Source: CAYZJB01 sp964602985 (GTDB taxonomy: Bacteria > CLD3 > SB21). Taken from it: 64,000 bases of DNA. Where the stretch lies: NCBI GenBank assembly GCA_964602985.1, contig CAZRTJ010000002.1, positions 124,001-188,000 of the forward strand, in the 5' to 3' direction. Position 1 is the stretch's first letter. Each line of letters begins with the position of its first letter. The notes beneath the pieces were generated by a model that did not search any database, had not been told where the DNA came from, and was given only the letters and a program-made list of their open reading frames with translations. Below, piece by piece: positions 1-8,919 of this stretch. The translations under genes were made by a program, and so were the position numbers.

Positions 1-2
1 AA

Positions 3-1136
3 GTTCCCTTCCACGCCGTGTATTTCAATGGAATCGTACGAGATGAACACGGTCGCAAGATGAGCAAGTCACTGGGAAACGGCATCGATCCGATCGAAGT
101 CATTCATGAATATTCTGCGGATGCCCTGCGATTCACGCTGGTGGATTTGAGCGCTGAAGGTCAGGATATTCATCTGGCCAAGCGCCATTTCGAATTGGGG
201 CGTAATTTCTCCAACAAAGTGTGGAATGCGTATCGGTTTCTGGGTATGCAGATGCAGAACGTGCCGGATGCCCGTCCTGTCAAACCGGACCCTGGGTCGA
301 TTCAGCATCTGGCCGACCGCTGGATTCTCAGCCGGTATCATCGCGCTGTGCGTGGAATCACCGATGGACTGAACAATTATCGCCTCCATGAGGCGATGGA
401 CTCCGTCTATCGATTTTTCTGGGCGGACTATTGTGACTGGTATCTGGAGTTGATCAAATCCCGTCTGTATGGTCCGGACGAAAAGGAAAGATCAACGACG
501 TTGTCGACGGCGCTGTACATTATGGAGGGAATCGTTAAACTCCTGCACCCGATTACTCCATTTATCACTGAGGAGATCTGGCAGCGATTGGCCACTCGTC
601 AGCCAAACGAGAGCATCATGCGGACGGCCTGGGAATCGTCAGACGATCGATTGGTAGATGAAAACGCCGAGTCAGACATGACGGCCCTGCAGGAGATGAT
701 TGTCGGAATACGCAATATCCGCTCGGAAATGAACGTCAGTCCGTCGATCAGGACACCGGTCATCCTGCGCACTGCAGACGAGTCGATGCGATCCAGGATT
801 CTTCAGAATGCGTCGTACATTCAAGATCTCGCGCGCGTGGAATCGGTGTCGTTCGGCGACAAGCCAGCCAAATCGGCATCGGCCATTGTCCGATCGGTCG
901 AAGTATATGTGCCGCTGGAAGGCCTGATCGACGTGGATGTTGAACGAACGAGATTGTCGAAAGAAATTGACCGTCTCACCAGCCAGATCCAAGGGATCGA
1001 AAAGAAACTCCAAAACGTGGACTTCCTTGCAAGAGCGCCGCACGAGGTGGTGGAAAAGGAAAAGTCAAAGCGGGATACCTTCGAGACCACCCTCGCCAAG
1101 CTCAAATCGAATCTTGCCCTCCTCAACGAAGGATGA
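3..1136 (+). CDS. valS: valine--tRNA ligase, C-terminal part
   Basis: Charges tRNA-Val with valine in the cytosol (class I aminoacyl-tRNA synthetase). The 5' part lies outside the window; frame 3 is open from the first bases. The KMSKS signature (KMSKSLGN) is encoded near nt 57-80. The anticodon-binding helical domain follows, with motifs such as NKVWNAYRF and PITPFITEEIWQ. The last ~65 residues form the ValRS C-terminal coiled coil, ending in a Lys/Leu-rich helix. The stop codon overlaps the ATG of the next gene (ATGA), so the two are probably cotranscribed. The C-terminal coiled coil and the editing-domain family context distinguish it from IleRS and LeuRS. Confidence 0.96.
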   Translation, partial: VPFHAVYFNGIVRDEHGRKMSKSLGNGIDPIEVIHEYSADALRFTLVDLSAEGQDIHLAKRHFELGRNFSNKVWNAYRFLGMQMQNVPDARPVKPDPGSIQHLADRWILSRYHRAVRGITDGLNNYRLHEAMDSVYRFFWADYCDWYLELIKSRLYGPDEKERSTTLSTALYIMEGIVKLLHPITPFITEEIWQRLATRQPNESIMRTAWESSDDRLVDENAESDMTALQEMIVGIRNIRSEMNVSPSIRTPVILRTADESMRSRILQNASYIQDLARVESVSFGDKPAKSASAIVRSVEVYVPLEGLIDVDVERTRLSKEIDRLTSQIQGIEKKLQNVDFLARAPHEVVEKEKSKRDTFETTLAKLKSNLALLNEG

Positions 1137-2026
1137 CCTTTCGCGAGGCGCTTTCACACTCCCGTGTTCTGATCCTGGATGGCTCCACAGGACAGGAGTT
1201 GATCGAGCGGGGGGTGAAATGTCCCGCGCCCCTGTGGTCGGCGGCCGCCCTCCTGGATCGAGAAGCTCTAAGGACGCTCCGGACCTTGCACGCGGACTAT
1301 GTGTCTGCCGGGGCGCATATTCTCACCGCAAACACCTTTCGGACGAATGTCCGGACCTTGAAGGGGGCCGACCTGGGACACCGCGCCAAAAGTCTGACCC
1401 GGACGGCAGTAGCGACGGCAAGGGAGGCTGTTGACATGACGAATCCGTCTGAGGCGATCTACATCGCCGGATCGGTTGCCCCTGTTGAAGACTGTTATCG
1501 TCCCGATCTCGTCCCCCACGAGTCAATCCGGCGCGACGAACACAGACGCCATATCGAGAATCTCTATGAGGCAAAGGTCGACTTGATCCTGATCGAAACG
1601 ATCAACTCGATCCGCGAAGCCGTCGTGGCTGTTACCGCGGCTGTCGAAACTGAATTGCCGGTGTGTGTCAGTTTTATTTGTCGGAATGGAACGGAGTTGT
1701 TGAGCGGGGAGTTGCTGCATGACGCGGCTTTCTTGGCAGGGCAGTCAGGCGCTGAGGTGGTGTGTGCGAACTGCTCGCGGCCGGAAATCATGGGCGAGCA
1801 GTTGGAATCGATCGGCCGCAGTACCCGCCTCCCGATCGGTGCGTACGCAAATCTTCTGGCAACAAATGACGCCCCACGTGTTTCGGCAGAATCGTATGCG
1901 GAGACTGCAGGAAGCTGGCTGAGGAAATTCAACATCAAGATCCTGGGTGGATGCTGTGGTGCGGGGCCCGAGCATATTCTGAAACTTGCAGAAGTCGTTG
2001 GAAAACACATAAAAACAATGAGATAG
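1133..2026 (+). CDS. homocysteine S-methyltransferase family protein
   Basis: Predicted zinc-dependent methyltransferase that moves a methyl group from a donor such as S-methylmethionine to homocysteine, giving methionine; cytosolic. The 297-residue length suits the single-domain family rather than full MetH. It starts with the family's LILDGSTGQELIERG strand and has the zinc-ligand cysteines Cys214 (CANCS) and Cys274/Cys275 (GGCCGAGPEHI). The ATG overlaps the valS stop by 4 bp, implying translational coupling. No folate- or cobalamin-binding domain is present, so the donor cannot be read from the sequence. It could also act on another thiol substrate such as selenocysteine or a related thiol. 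Confidence 0.88.
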   Translation: MTFREALSHSRVLILDGSTGQELIERGVKCPAPLWSAAALLDREALRTLRTLHADYVSAGAHILTANTFRTNVRTLKGADLGHRAKSLTRTAVATAREAVDMTNPSEAIYIAGSVAPVEDCYRPDLVPHESIRRDEHRRHIENLYEAKVDLILIETINSIREAVVAVTAAVETELPVCVSFICRNGTELLSGELLHDAAFLAGQSGAEVVCANCSRPEIMGEQLESIGRSTRLPIGAYANLLATNDAPRVSAESYAETAGSWLRKFNIKILGGCCGAGPEHILKLAEVVGKHIKTMR

Positions 2027-2160
2027 CGTCGTCAGTTGAGCCGTTCTCATGATTCTCACATTCAAGGCTTGACAATGCGGATACGTATTTCCGAAATTAC
2101 CAGCGGTTCGAATCCAGATCACAGACTTGCGACGTTTTTCTTGTAAATTAATTTACTTTT

Positions 2161-2215
2161 GCCAAGCGTTGGCATGTATGGCGCAAGCAAGTTCCACAGT
2201 CGGGCAAGCGCCCGA
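2161..2215 (+). promoter_or_regulatory. two short inverted repeats in leader of lipoprotein gene
   Basis: GCCAA-GCG-TTGGC lies at 2161-2173, and TCGGGC-AAGC-GCCCGA at 2200-2215, about 12 bp before the AAGGAG ribosome site (about 2227). Both could fold in the leader RNA or serve as protein sites. Nothing links them to a known riboswitch or operator. Confidence 0.3.
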
Positions 2216-2241
2216 TCACACATAAAAAGGAGAAAGAAGAA

Positions 2242-3084
2242 ATGAAACGATTCGTTCTTGCTGGGCTTTCGGCCCTTCTCGTGTTTGGTTGTACAAGTGG
2301 TGGTGGAAAGAGCACCGAGAATTTTGGCACTGCTACGGATGCGCAGACGGCGGCGACTCAAAACTCCGCGTATATTCAGATGGCCGCAGAACTGGCCCTT
2401 CTGGCGGTAGATGAAGCGGATTTTGACGGATCCTTTGATGGCATGCTATTCTTGAAGCAGAGAGCAGACCAGAAGTCAGGGCTCCGCAAGCCACTCGACG
2501 GCGAGGCGACTTACAACAGCTCCACCGGCTGGTGGACGTTTGAGGAAACCGAAACCGAGACTGAGGGGGACGAAACACTCACGACGGACGTGCTTTTGAA
2601 ACTCCGCTTCACGGAAAGGGATATCGCCGGTTTGGCAACGGCCAATACCGACATGATGGAGTATACTGCGGATGCTTCAGCGACTTCTACGTCTCCTGAT
2701 GCAAGTTTTGTGTTCAGCTATGATGCAGATCTGACGTTTACAGGCTTGGCGGGATACAATGCGGAGACGGGTAGTGCGACACTGAACGGTTCCAGCAATA
2801 TGGGCTTTGAAATCTCAGCGGGAAGCGGCGCTCAGTCGTTCACGTACGAATTCAGGTACGAGATCGACTACCACAACATCACGTTTTCGCATGACAATGA
2901 TTATCCGGAAGGCGGAGGCGTAGACTTCACGGTCGAACTGAATTTGGATCCGAATGTGCCTGGTGTGGATGAGTACTATGTAGCCGGCACGATCACGTTC
3001 GACGGGGACAACACGGCTCTGTTGCATTTTGGCGGTTACAATTTCATCATCAACCTGGATACGGGCGTGATTACAGCCGCGTAA
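2242..3084 (+). CDS. putative outer-surface lipoprotein, unknown function
   Basis: 280 residues. The N-terminus is a lipoprotein signal (MKRFVLAGLSALLVFGC, lipobox cysteine at 17) followed by a Gly/Ser linker. The mature part is acidic, rich in Thr, Asp and aromatic residues in alternating patterns, with no charged helices, consistent with a beta-rich extracytoplasmic fold. The start is supported by AAGGAG upstream. It is monocistronic: a gene-free leader precedes it and a strong terminator follows at 3109-3143. I do not recognise a family and assign no function. Confidence 0.75.
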   Translation: MKRFVLAGLSALLVFGCTSGGGKSTENFGTATDAQTAATQNSAYIQMAAELALLAVDEADFDGSFDGMLFLKQRADQKSGLRKPLDGEATYNSSTGWWTFEETETETEGDETLTTDVLLKLRFTERDIAGLATANTDMMEYTADASATSTSPDASFVFSYDADLTFTGLAGYNAETGSATLNGSSNMGFEISAGSGAQSFTYEFRYEIDYHNITFSHDNDYPEGGGVDFTVELNLDPNVPGVDEYYVAGTITFDGDNTALLHFGGYNFIINLDTGVITAA

Positions 3085-3108
3085 CCTTGGACGATCATTC
3101 GTGCCACA

Positions 3109-3143
3109 GGCTGTCTGCGAAAGCGGACAGCCTTATTTTTTTT
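3109..3143 (+). terminator. rho-independent terminator of the lipoprotein gene
   Basis: A perfect 10-bp stem closed by a GAAA tetraloop (GGCTGTCTGC / GCGGACAGCC, one T-G wobble) is followed by TTATTTTTTTT. The T-run overlaps the last codons and stop of the convergent mobA gene, whose terminal Lys-Lys is encoded by it. Confidence 0.85.
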
Positions 3144-3744
3144 CCAATAAACTGCGGTGAATTTGCAGGGCGGATTCGTAGTCGGACTGGTTATTCATGT
3201 TAAAGAACACGTGAGAATGAAGGGCAGACTCGATTTCCTCAACGGGGGCCGTTACTGTCGGTACGCGGGAATACAAATGTTTGATCTCCAGGTCGCTGGT
3301 CTCGATCATCTGCCGAATGAGCGGCAGGCAGGAGCGATGATAGAGCGCGCACAGAGGCTCCCAAAACTGGTTCTTGACGGGAACAACGGCGCGTGCCGCG
3401 ACAGTACGTCGACTGGCAAGCCATCGGATCACGTCAGCCTCGACGAATGGCAAATCGCAGGCCATGATGAAACACCAGTCCAGTCTCGACGCGGCAAGAC
3501 CCGCGTGAATACCGGCCAATGCAGATTCGACTGAAAATTCATCCGCGCACGATTCAACATCGGTTCGGTGCATCACAGGCTTTGTCTTACCGGAAACAAT
3601 AATCTGAGAGACAGCCGGTTCGACGCAATCGATCAGATGTTCGAGCAAAGGTCGGTCGGGGAAGGGAAGCAGGTGCTTTTCACTGCCCATTCGTAGCGAT
3701 TTTCCGCCCAGAAGAATGACGCAGCTGATGTCTGGGAATTTCAC
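3133..3744 (-). CDS. mobA: molybdenum cofactor guanylyltransferase
   Basis: Transfers GMP from GTP to Mo-molybdopterin to make the guanine dinucleotide cofactor; cytosolic, about 203 residues as expected. The nucleotide-binding signature is LLGGKSLRMGSEK (residues 11-23), with metal-binding Asp97 in MACDLPFVE. The start chosen is a GTG (3744-3742) overlapping the TGA of the upstream gene; the open frame runs further upstream but only inside that gene, and the GTG puts the glycine loop at the usual distance from the N-terminus. The 3' end shares sequence with the opposing terminator. It could instead be a related nucleotidyltransferase acting on a different cofactor. Confidence 0.85.
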   Translation of the reverse strand: MKFPDISCVILLGGKSLRMGSEKHLLPFPDRPLLEHLIDCVEPAVSQIIVSGKTKPVMHRTDVESCADEFSVESALAGIHAGLAASRLDWCFIMACDLPFVEADVIRWLASRRTVAARAVVPVKNQFWEPLCALYHRSCLPLIRQMIETSDLEIKHLYSRVPTVTAPVEEIESALHSHVFFNMNNQSDYESALQIHRSLLEKK

Positions 3745-4616
3745 TTGCGGATCAGGCTGGCTTTCTTGAACCGATCCGGGGCGGTCCGGTCCACGACGTA
3801 TTCGCCCGCCACCGTCCGGATTCGAAGTTGGTTCGGCGTTTCCACAATGACCGCGTCCGAGAATCGGCTGAGATATCGGATATTGTCGAGGTACAGGCTC
3901 AATGCATGTTCTTCCAGATTCACGTAAAACCACTCCAGCGTGTCACTTGTTTCGAACTGCGTTTCCTGGATATTGACGGCGGCCAGGTCGGATGGATTCT
4001 TGAAGAAGAGGATGGATTTCACTGTGTCCGCGTCGTGAATCCACGTGGCGGAGACTTCATTCGGACGAAGGAATTTGATCGCGTCGGCGTTGAGTTTTCG
4101 CCTCTGCTTGGAAGGTTGATCAAGAGTCGGCGCCGACAGCAGGGCCGGCTTGTCTTGTTTCCGCGAGGACTTCTTCTGTGCCGCTACGGATTCAACTTGT
4201 TTGCCTGGCTTTTGGATCCTCTCCGACGAGTCTTTGTCGGTCTTTTTGTCTGGAATAGGAGTCTCCGTAACAGGCGCCTTTTCAGGAAGCGGATGGGTAT
4301 AGCGAATGATCAGCCATAGACTCGCGGTGGCCACGGCCAATACGGCCGCCCACTTCAGCAGAGCCGGAATGTGCAACCGTTGGGCTCGCGGTGCGACGCC
4401 AAGATTGGATTGCAGTCGTGCCTTGAGTTGTCGACGCGCGAGGAACCGAATACCGGCGATCAATTGGGCATTCAGGCGAACGTCTGCATCCAATGTGGCG
4501 TCAGATTGCCGTAAAGCAGAAAGCCGTTGTTCTTCTTCGGCATTCAATTTTCCCAGTGCGTGCCGGTCCAGGATGTTGTTGTCATCGAGCCACGCCCGAT
4601 CCTGAGCGTCGATCAT
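3741..4616 (-). CDS. probable membrane-bound anti-sigma factor
   Basis: 291 residues. It has a charged helical cytoplasmic N-terminus (1-80), one membrane segment at about 86-106 (LLKWAAVLAVATASLWLIIR), then a Lys/Pro/Ser-rich periplasmic linker and a C-terminal domain of about 120 residues. It begins one base after the stop of the ECF sigma gene, the usual arrangement of sigma/anti-sigma pairs. No HxxxCxxC zinc motif is present, so it is not a ZAS-type anti-sigma factor; the role is inferred from position and topology. Its TGA overlaps the mobA GTG. Confidence 0.65.
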   Translation of the reverse strand: MIDAQDRAWLDDNNILDRHALGKLNAEEEQRLSALRQSDATLDADVRLNAQLIAGIRFLARRQLKARLQSNLGVAPRAQRLHIPALLKWAAVLAVATASLWLIIRYTHPLPEKAPVTETPIPDKKTDKDSSERIQKPGKQVESVAAQKKSSRKQDKPALLSAPTLDQPSKQRRKLNADAIKFLRPNEVSATWIHDADTVKSILFFKNPSDLAAVNIQETQFETSDTLEWFYVNLEEHALSLYLDNIRYLSRFSDAVIVETPNQLRIRTVAGEYVVDRTAPDRFKKASLIRK

Positions 4617-4617
4617 A

Positions 4618-5193
4618 TCAGAGTTCTTTCTTTACCAGAGCTTCCAGCTCTTTCTTGCATTGCCATTTCTTTGCTTTGGCGACATCCGTATTGCTGAAGT
4701 GTAACGCCCGTGCGATGTCTTCCATTCCTTTCTCTTCGAGATAAAACATCGTCAGAACTCGCCTGCACGTGGGTCCCATTTTTTCGATGCACCGGAGGAT
4801 GATCTTGAACTCTTCCGATCGGATCACCCGGCGGAGCGAATCGATTGTTTCGGATTCCAAGGCTTGTTCGTCGACGGGTGAAACCTTTCCGATTCGGCGT
4901 TTGTTGATCTCACGCAGCCACTTGTTCCGAACGACCGAGTACAGATATGTGCTGATTTTGGAAGTCAGATCGAAGTCCTTTCGGCAAACATTTTCCCAAA
5001 GAACGATCAAGGCATCCTGAAGCATGTCTTCCGCGTCTTCGGGTCGGCCGCTGTTTTCCAGAACATACTTCCTGACCATGGCAATATTGTTGTGGTACAG
5101 ACCCACAAGAACGTTTTCGTCGCCGGCCCGAATGCGTTCAATGAGCTTCTGGTCCGATTCTATCGTGGCAGATTCAAAGGTCACGGTCTTCAT
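4618..5193 (-). CDS. RNA polymerase sigma factor, ECF (sigma-70) family
   Basis: About 191 residues with region 2 (DAEDMLQDALIVLWENV, then FDLTSKISTYLYSVVRNKWL) and region 4 (CRRVLTMFYLEEKGMEDIARAL helix-turn-helix). It directs RNA polymerase to a small regulon, probably envelope-related. The ATG at 5193 (MKTVTFESA) is preferred over the upstream in-frame codons, which would add about 74 non-conserved residues overlapping the TPR gene's 3' end. The partner anti-sigma gene follows by 1 bp. The order uvrB-TPR lipoprotein-sigma-anti-sigma-mobA suggests one transcript or at least read-through. Confidence 0.88.
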   Translation of the reverse strand: MKTVTFESATIESDQKLIERIRAGDENVLVGLYHNNIAMVRKYVLENSGRPEDAEDMLQDALIVLWENVCRKDFDLTSKISTYLYSVVRNKWLREINKRRIGKVSPVDEQALESETIDSLRRVIRSEEFKIILRCIEKMGPTCRRVLTMFYLEEKGMEDIARALHFSNTDVAKAKKWQCKKELEALVKKEL

Positions 5194-5260
5194 CGGGAAC
5201 CGGTCAGCATGGGTATATGACCAACGTGGACGGATTGTAAATCCATAGTATGCGCTTTTT

Positions 5261-6040
5261 CTAACTTCGCAAAGGTCTTTTTTTGGCATCGGTCCGCCGC
5301 ATTCGAAGTTCTCGAATTCGCAAACGGGTAATGGCCTTGTCCTCTCCGTCCTGCAGGACGGCCAGATAGCGTTCCCAAGCCAACATCGCTTCATCGTACC
5401 CTTCCAGCGCCTCATATGCCGTGGCCAGGGCCTTTAAGGTTGTCGGACGAAGAGAATCCAGTCCAAGACAGGTCTGAAGGATCGGGATTGCCTCTTGCGG
5501 CTGAGCCTGATTCAGGTAAAACATCGCCAGAGATTCCTGATAGCGAATTTCGCCAGGGCGCAGTCGGACGGCCGTTGCCAATTCCTCTTCCGCTCGTGTA
5601 AAATCATGCGCCAACATCAAACTGTGTCCGATGTTGTAATGTGCAGAAGGGATTGTATCCGTGATGGCGAGAGAGGCCTCGTAAGCCTCAATGGCTTCCC
5701 GGAGCCTCCCTTGAGAACCCAGGACGTTTCCTAGATTGTTGTACGCCTGGGCATCATCGCTTCGAATGGCAATCGCCTGACGGTACAACGTTTCGGCTTC
5801 CGCAAATGCGGCCATGCGCTCCATCAACGCGCCCAATTGAAAATGTGCGTCCCGGTACTTCGGGTACAGCAGAATGGCTTGACGGTAATGCGCCGCCGCA
5901 TCTGAGTATTGACCTTGGCTCTCCAATGACACGCCCTCCTTCAGTAGATCATACGCCTGCTGCTTCCTGGCTGGATCATCACAACCTCCACAACCGATGA
6001 AGCCTGGGGAGAGCAATATTAACAGGTACTTAAGTTTCAT
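5261..6040 (-). CDS. TPR-repeat lipoprotein
   Basis: 259 residues starting MKLKYLLILLSPGFIGC, a short lipoprotein signal with candidate acylated Cys17. About six tetratricopeptide repeats follow (for example QGQYSDAAAHYRQAILLYPK, AYNNLGNVLGSQGRLREAIE, AHYNIGHSLMLAHDFTRAEE), forming a protein-binding superhelix on the periplasmic side. The longer open frame upstream has no signal-like character, so the internal ATG at 6040 is used. It sits 40 bp after uvrB and 67 bp before the sigma gene. The specific partner is unknown; a role in envelope assembly or sensing upstream of the sigma pair is possible. Confidence 0.8.
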   Translation of the reverse strand: MKLKYLLILLSPGFIGCGGCDDPARKQQAYDLLKEGVSLESQGQYSDAAAHYRQAILLYPKYRDAHFQLGALMERMAAFAEAETLYRQAIAIRSDDAQAYNNLGNVLGSQGRLREAIEAYEASLAITDTIPSAHYNIGHSLMLAHDFTRAEEELATAVRLRPGEIRYQESLAMFYLNQAQPQEAIPILQTCLGLDSLRPTTLKALATAYEALEGYDEAMLAWERYLAVLQDGEDKAITRLRIRELRMRRTDAKKRPLRS

Positions 6041-6080
6041 GGAACGCAATAATAGGCCATTGAGACCTGAATCGCAAGAG

Positions 6081-8084
6081 TCAAGGTCGTCGTTCCAACA
6101 GAGCAATCTGATCGCGCAAAGCCGCTGCTTTCTCGAATTCCAGTTGCCGAACTGCGGACTTCATCTCCGACTTCAGGCGTTCAATCAGTCGCTTGCGTTC
6201 GTCGGGTTCCATGACGGCGTGATAATCGGGAAGGGCCTCCGCTACCATGCGGAAATCCTCCCGTTCGATCATGTAATCCGCAACCGATGTGCTCCTCAAG
6301 ATTTCGTCACGCGATTTGCGGACAGACTTGGGAGTGATCTTGTTGTGCGAATTAAACTCTGACTGAAGTTGACGTCGTCGCTGCGTCTCGTCAATCACGG
6401 CCTTCATGGATTCCGTAACGACGTCTGCGTAGAAGATGACTTTGCCATTGACGTTTCGTGCGGCCCGCCCTGCCGTCTGCATCAGAGAGCGTTCGCTGCG
6501 CAGGAACCCCTCCTTATCCGCATCCAGGATCGCGACGAGTGAAACTTCGGGCAAATCGAGACCCTCCCGAAGAAGGTTGATTCCGACCAGAACGTCAAAC
6601 TCAGCCAGGCGAAGGTCCCTTAGAATATCCACTCTCTCGAGGGCATCGATTTCAGAATGCAGATAGCGAACGCGAACGCGGAGGTTGGCCAAATACTCTG
6701 TGAGATCCTCGGCCATACGTTTGGTCAGTGTCGTGACAAGAACGCGTTCGTGTTGACGCGCGCGCTGTTGGATTTCGTGCATGAGGTCGTCGATCTGATT
6801 CTTGACCGGTCGGACTTCGATCTCCGGGTCCAACAAACCCGTCGGCCGGATGATTTGTTCCACGATCACTCCGCCCGATTTCTGCAATTCATATTCCGCG
6901 GGCGTGGCGCTTACGAAAATCACGCGGCGCATCATGTTTTCAAATTCCTCAAACCGCAGCGGTCGGTTATCCAACGCGGATGGCAATCGAAATCCGTACT
7001 CGACCAAATTAAGTTTCCGTGCGCGGTCGCCGTTGTACATCGCCCGTACCTGTGGGAGCGTGGCATGAGATTCGTCGAGGATCATCAGAAAGTCATCGGG
7101 GAAGAAGTCCATCAAACACGCCGGCCGATCCCCTTCGCCTCGGCCATCGATGTGTCTGGAATAGTTTTCAATTCCGGAACAGTAACCCAATTCCAACATC
7201 ATCTCGATATCGTATTTGGTCCGTTGCTCCAGTCGCTGGGCCTCGACGAGCTTGCCCTGGCCTCGCAGGAGCGTGAGTCGCTCGGCCAATTCGGCCTGGA
7301 TGCGTAGAATCGCCTGATGCAATTTCGCCTCCGACGTAACGAAGTGCGTTGCCGGGAAGATCACGACCTGTGGCGGTTTGCTCAGGACCTTCTGAGACAC
7401 GGGTTCCAGATAGGCGAGGGACTCGATTTCGTCTCCGAACATCTCCACGCGAATGAAGAAGTCTTCATACGCAGGATAGACATCGACCACGTCGCCGCGA
7501 ACGCGGAAGGTGGCTCGTTTGAAATCGAGATCGTTGCGGTTGTACTGCATGTCCACCAAGCGCGCCAGCACCGTGTTTCGGTCGACGACCTGACCCTTCT
7601 CGAGATAGACATACATGTCCCGGTAGTCGGCCGGCGAACCGATGCCATAAATACAACTGACCGAAGCGACGACCACGACGTCCCGTCGCTCGATCAGGGC
7701 CGAGGTCGCACGCAGCCGCAGTTTCTCAATTTCGTCGTTGATGGACATGTCCTTTTCGATATACGTGTCCGAGCTGGGGACGTACGCTTCCGGTTGGTAA
7801 TAGTCGTAGTAACTCACAAAATACTCGACCGCGTTGTTGGGAAAAAACTGCTTGAGTTCGCCGTACAATTGAGCTGCGAGTGTTTTGTTGTGCGACAAGA
7901 CCAGCGTTGGCCGCCCGTAGACCGCGATGACGTTGGCCATCGTGAAGGTCTTACCCGAACCGGTGACGCCGAGCAGTGTTTGGAAGTGTTGACCGAGGCG
8001 CAGTCCCTCCGTCAGTTGTCGAATGGCCTCCTTCTGATCGCCAGCCGGTTGGTAATCGCTGACCAGTTCAAATTGCTTACCCAT
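6081..8084 (-). CDS. uvrB: excinuclease ABC subunit B
   Basis: Nucleotide-excision-repair helicase-like subunit that receives damaged DNA from UvrA and loads UvrC. 667 residues, normal length. Seen are the Walker A motif GVTGSGKTFTMAN, the aromatic damage-sensing hairpin (YYDYYQPEAYVPSSDTYIEK), the DEAD-like ILDESH motif, helicase motif VI (QTAGRAARN) and the C-terminal UVR domain (LEFEKAAALRDQI) that contacts UvrC. The start MGKQFELVSDY at 8084 matches the family N-terminus; the extra open frame upstream is not conserved-looking. It diverges from the transaldolase gene, leaving about 118 bp for two promoters. Confidence 0.97.
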   Translation of the reverse strand: MGKQFELVSDYQPAGDQKEAIRQLTEGLRLGQHFQTLLGVTGSGKTFTMANVIAVYGRPTLVLSHNKTLAAQLYGELKQFFPNNAVEYFVSYYDYYQPEAYVPSSDTYIEKDMSINDEIEKLRLRATSALIERRDVVVVASVSCIYGIGSPADYRDMYVYLEKGQVVDRNTVLARLVDMQYNRNDLDFKRATFRVRGDVVDVYPAYEDFFIRVEMFGDEIESLAYLEPVSQKVLSKPPQVVIFPATHFVTSEAKLHQAILRIQAELAERLTLLRGQGKLVEAQRLEQRTKYDIEMMLELGYCSGIENYSRHIDGRGEGDRPACLMDFFPDDFLMILDESHATLPQVRAMYNGDRARKLNLVEYGFRLPSALDNRPLRFEEFENMMRRVIFVSATPAEYELQKSGGVIVEQIIRPTGLLDPEIEVRPVKNQIDDLMHEIQQRARQHERVLVTTLTKRMAEDLTEYLANLRVRVRYLHSEIDALERVDILRDLRLAEFDVLVGINLLREGLDLPEVSLVAILDADKEGFLRSERSLMQTAGRAARNVNGKVIFYADVVTESMKAVIDETQRRRQLQSEFNSHNKITPKSVRKSRDEILRSTSVADYMIEREDFRMVAEALPDYHAVMEPDERKRLIERLKSEMKSAVRQLEFEKAAALRDQIALLERRP

Positions 8085-8138
8085 GTTTCCATGATATTCA
8101 AATCCCGTGCGAAAATCCAACCCGCCGACGATGCGTGC

Positions 8139-8167
8139 TTGACTGCCAGCGATCAATCGGCTACCTT
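8139..8167 (+). promoter_or_regulatory. putative sigma-70-type promoter of transaldolase gene
   Basis: TTGACT at 8139-8144, a 17-bp spacer and TACCTT at 8162-8167 lie 36 bp before the start codon. Spacing is ideal and box matches are fair. Confidence 0.5.
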
Positions 8168-8202
8168 AGCTGCATTCACAAGAAAAACGCAAAGGAGTTC
8201 CC

Positions 8203-8853
8203 ATGAAATTTTTCATCGATACCGCGAATCTGAACGAGATACGAGAGGCCGCCACGCTCGGTGTTCTGGATGGAGTGACGACCAACCCCTCCCTCGTCGC
8301 AAAAGAAAAGGCTGATTTCATCGAACTTCTGAAAGAAATCGTGAAGATCGTGAACGGACCCATTTCCGCCGAAGTGGTCAGTACCGATTTCGACGGAATG
8401 ATGAAAGAAGCGTACAATCTGGCGAAGATCCATGAGAACATTACGATCAAGGTGCCTCTGATCAAGTCGGGTTTGCAGGCGTGTCGAAAATTGACGTCGG
8501 AAGGAATCAAGGTGAACGTGACGCTGTGCTTTTCACCGAATCAGGCCTTGTTGGCGGCCAAAGCCGGCGCGACGTTCATCAGCCCGTTCGTCGGTCGTCT
8601 CGACGACATCAGTACGAACGGGATGCAATTGATCCAGGAAATTGTCACTGTGTATCAGAATTACGACTACAAGACGCAGGTGCTGGTGGCCAGCGTCCGT
8701 CACCCGATGCATGTGGTGGAGGCATGTCAGATCGGGGCCCACGTTTGCACCATGCCATACAAAGTAATTGAGCAACTGATTCATCATCCTCTGACGGACC
8801 TGGGGTTGAAGAAATTTCTGGAAGATTGGGAGAAACTGAAGAGCGGAAAGTAG
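8203..8853 (+). CDS. tal: transaldolase (TalC/FSA-size subfamily)
   Basis: Moves a dihydroxyacetone unit between sugar phosphates in the non-oxidative pentose phosphate pathway. 216 residues, the short subfamily. MKFFIDTANLNEIREA and the Schiff-base lysine segment ITIKVPLIKSG are present. Two positions separate transaldolase from fructose-6-phosphate aldolase: here Glu in SAEVVSTD (Gln in FSA) and Phe in SPFVGRLDDI (Tyr in FSA), so transaldolase activity is favoured. AAGGAG precedes the ATG by a good distance. It is followed on the same strand by the HtrA gene after 66 bp, possibly on one transcript. Confidence 0.9.
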   Translation: MKFFIDTANLNEIREAATLGVLDGVTTNPSLVAKEKADFIELLKEIVKIVNGPISAEVVSTDFDGMMKEAYNLAKIHENITIKVPLIKSGLQACRKLTSEGIKVNVTLCFSPNQALLAAKAGATFISPFVGRLDDISTNGMQLIQEIVTVYQNYDYKTQVLVASVRHPMHVVEACQIGAHVCTMPYKVIEQLIHHPLTDLGLKKFLEDWEKLKSGK

Positions 8854-8919
8854 AAACTTCTGTGAGCGGGGTTCGTTAGAAAGAACGATTGTTCAAAAAC
8901 CGTATCTGGGAAGGGTGAA

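Noticed and set aside
7317..8315. Plus-strand frame of over 300 codons opposite uvrB
   Set aside because: Antisense to a complete uvrB; high GC codon bias produces such shadows.
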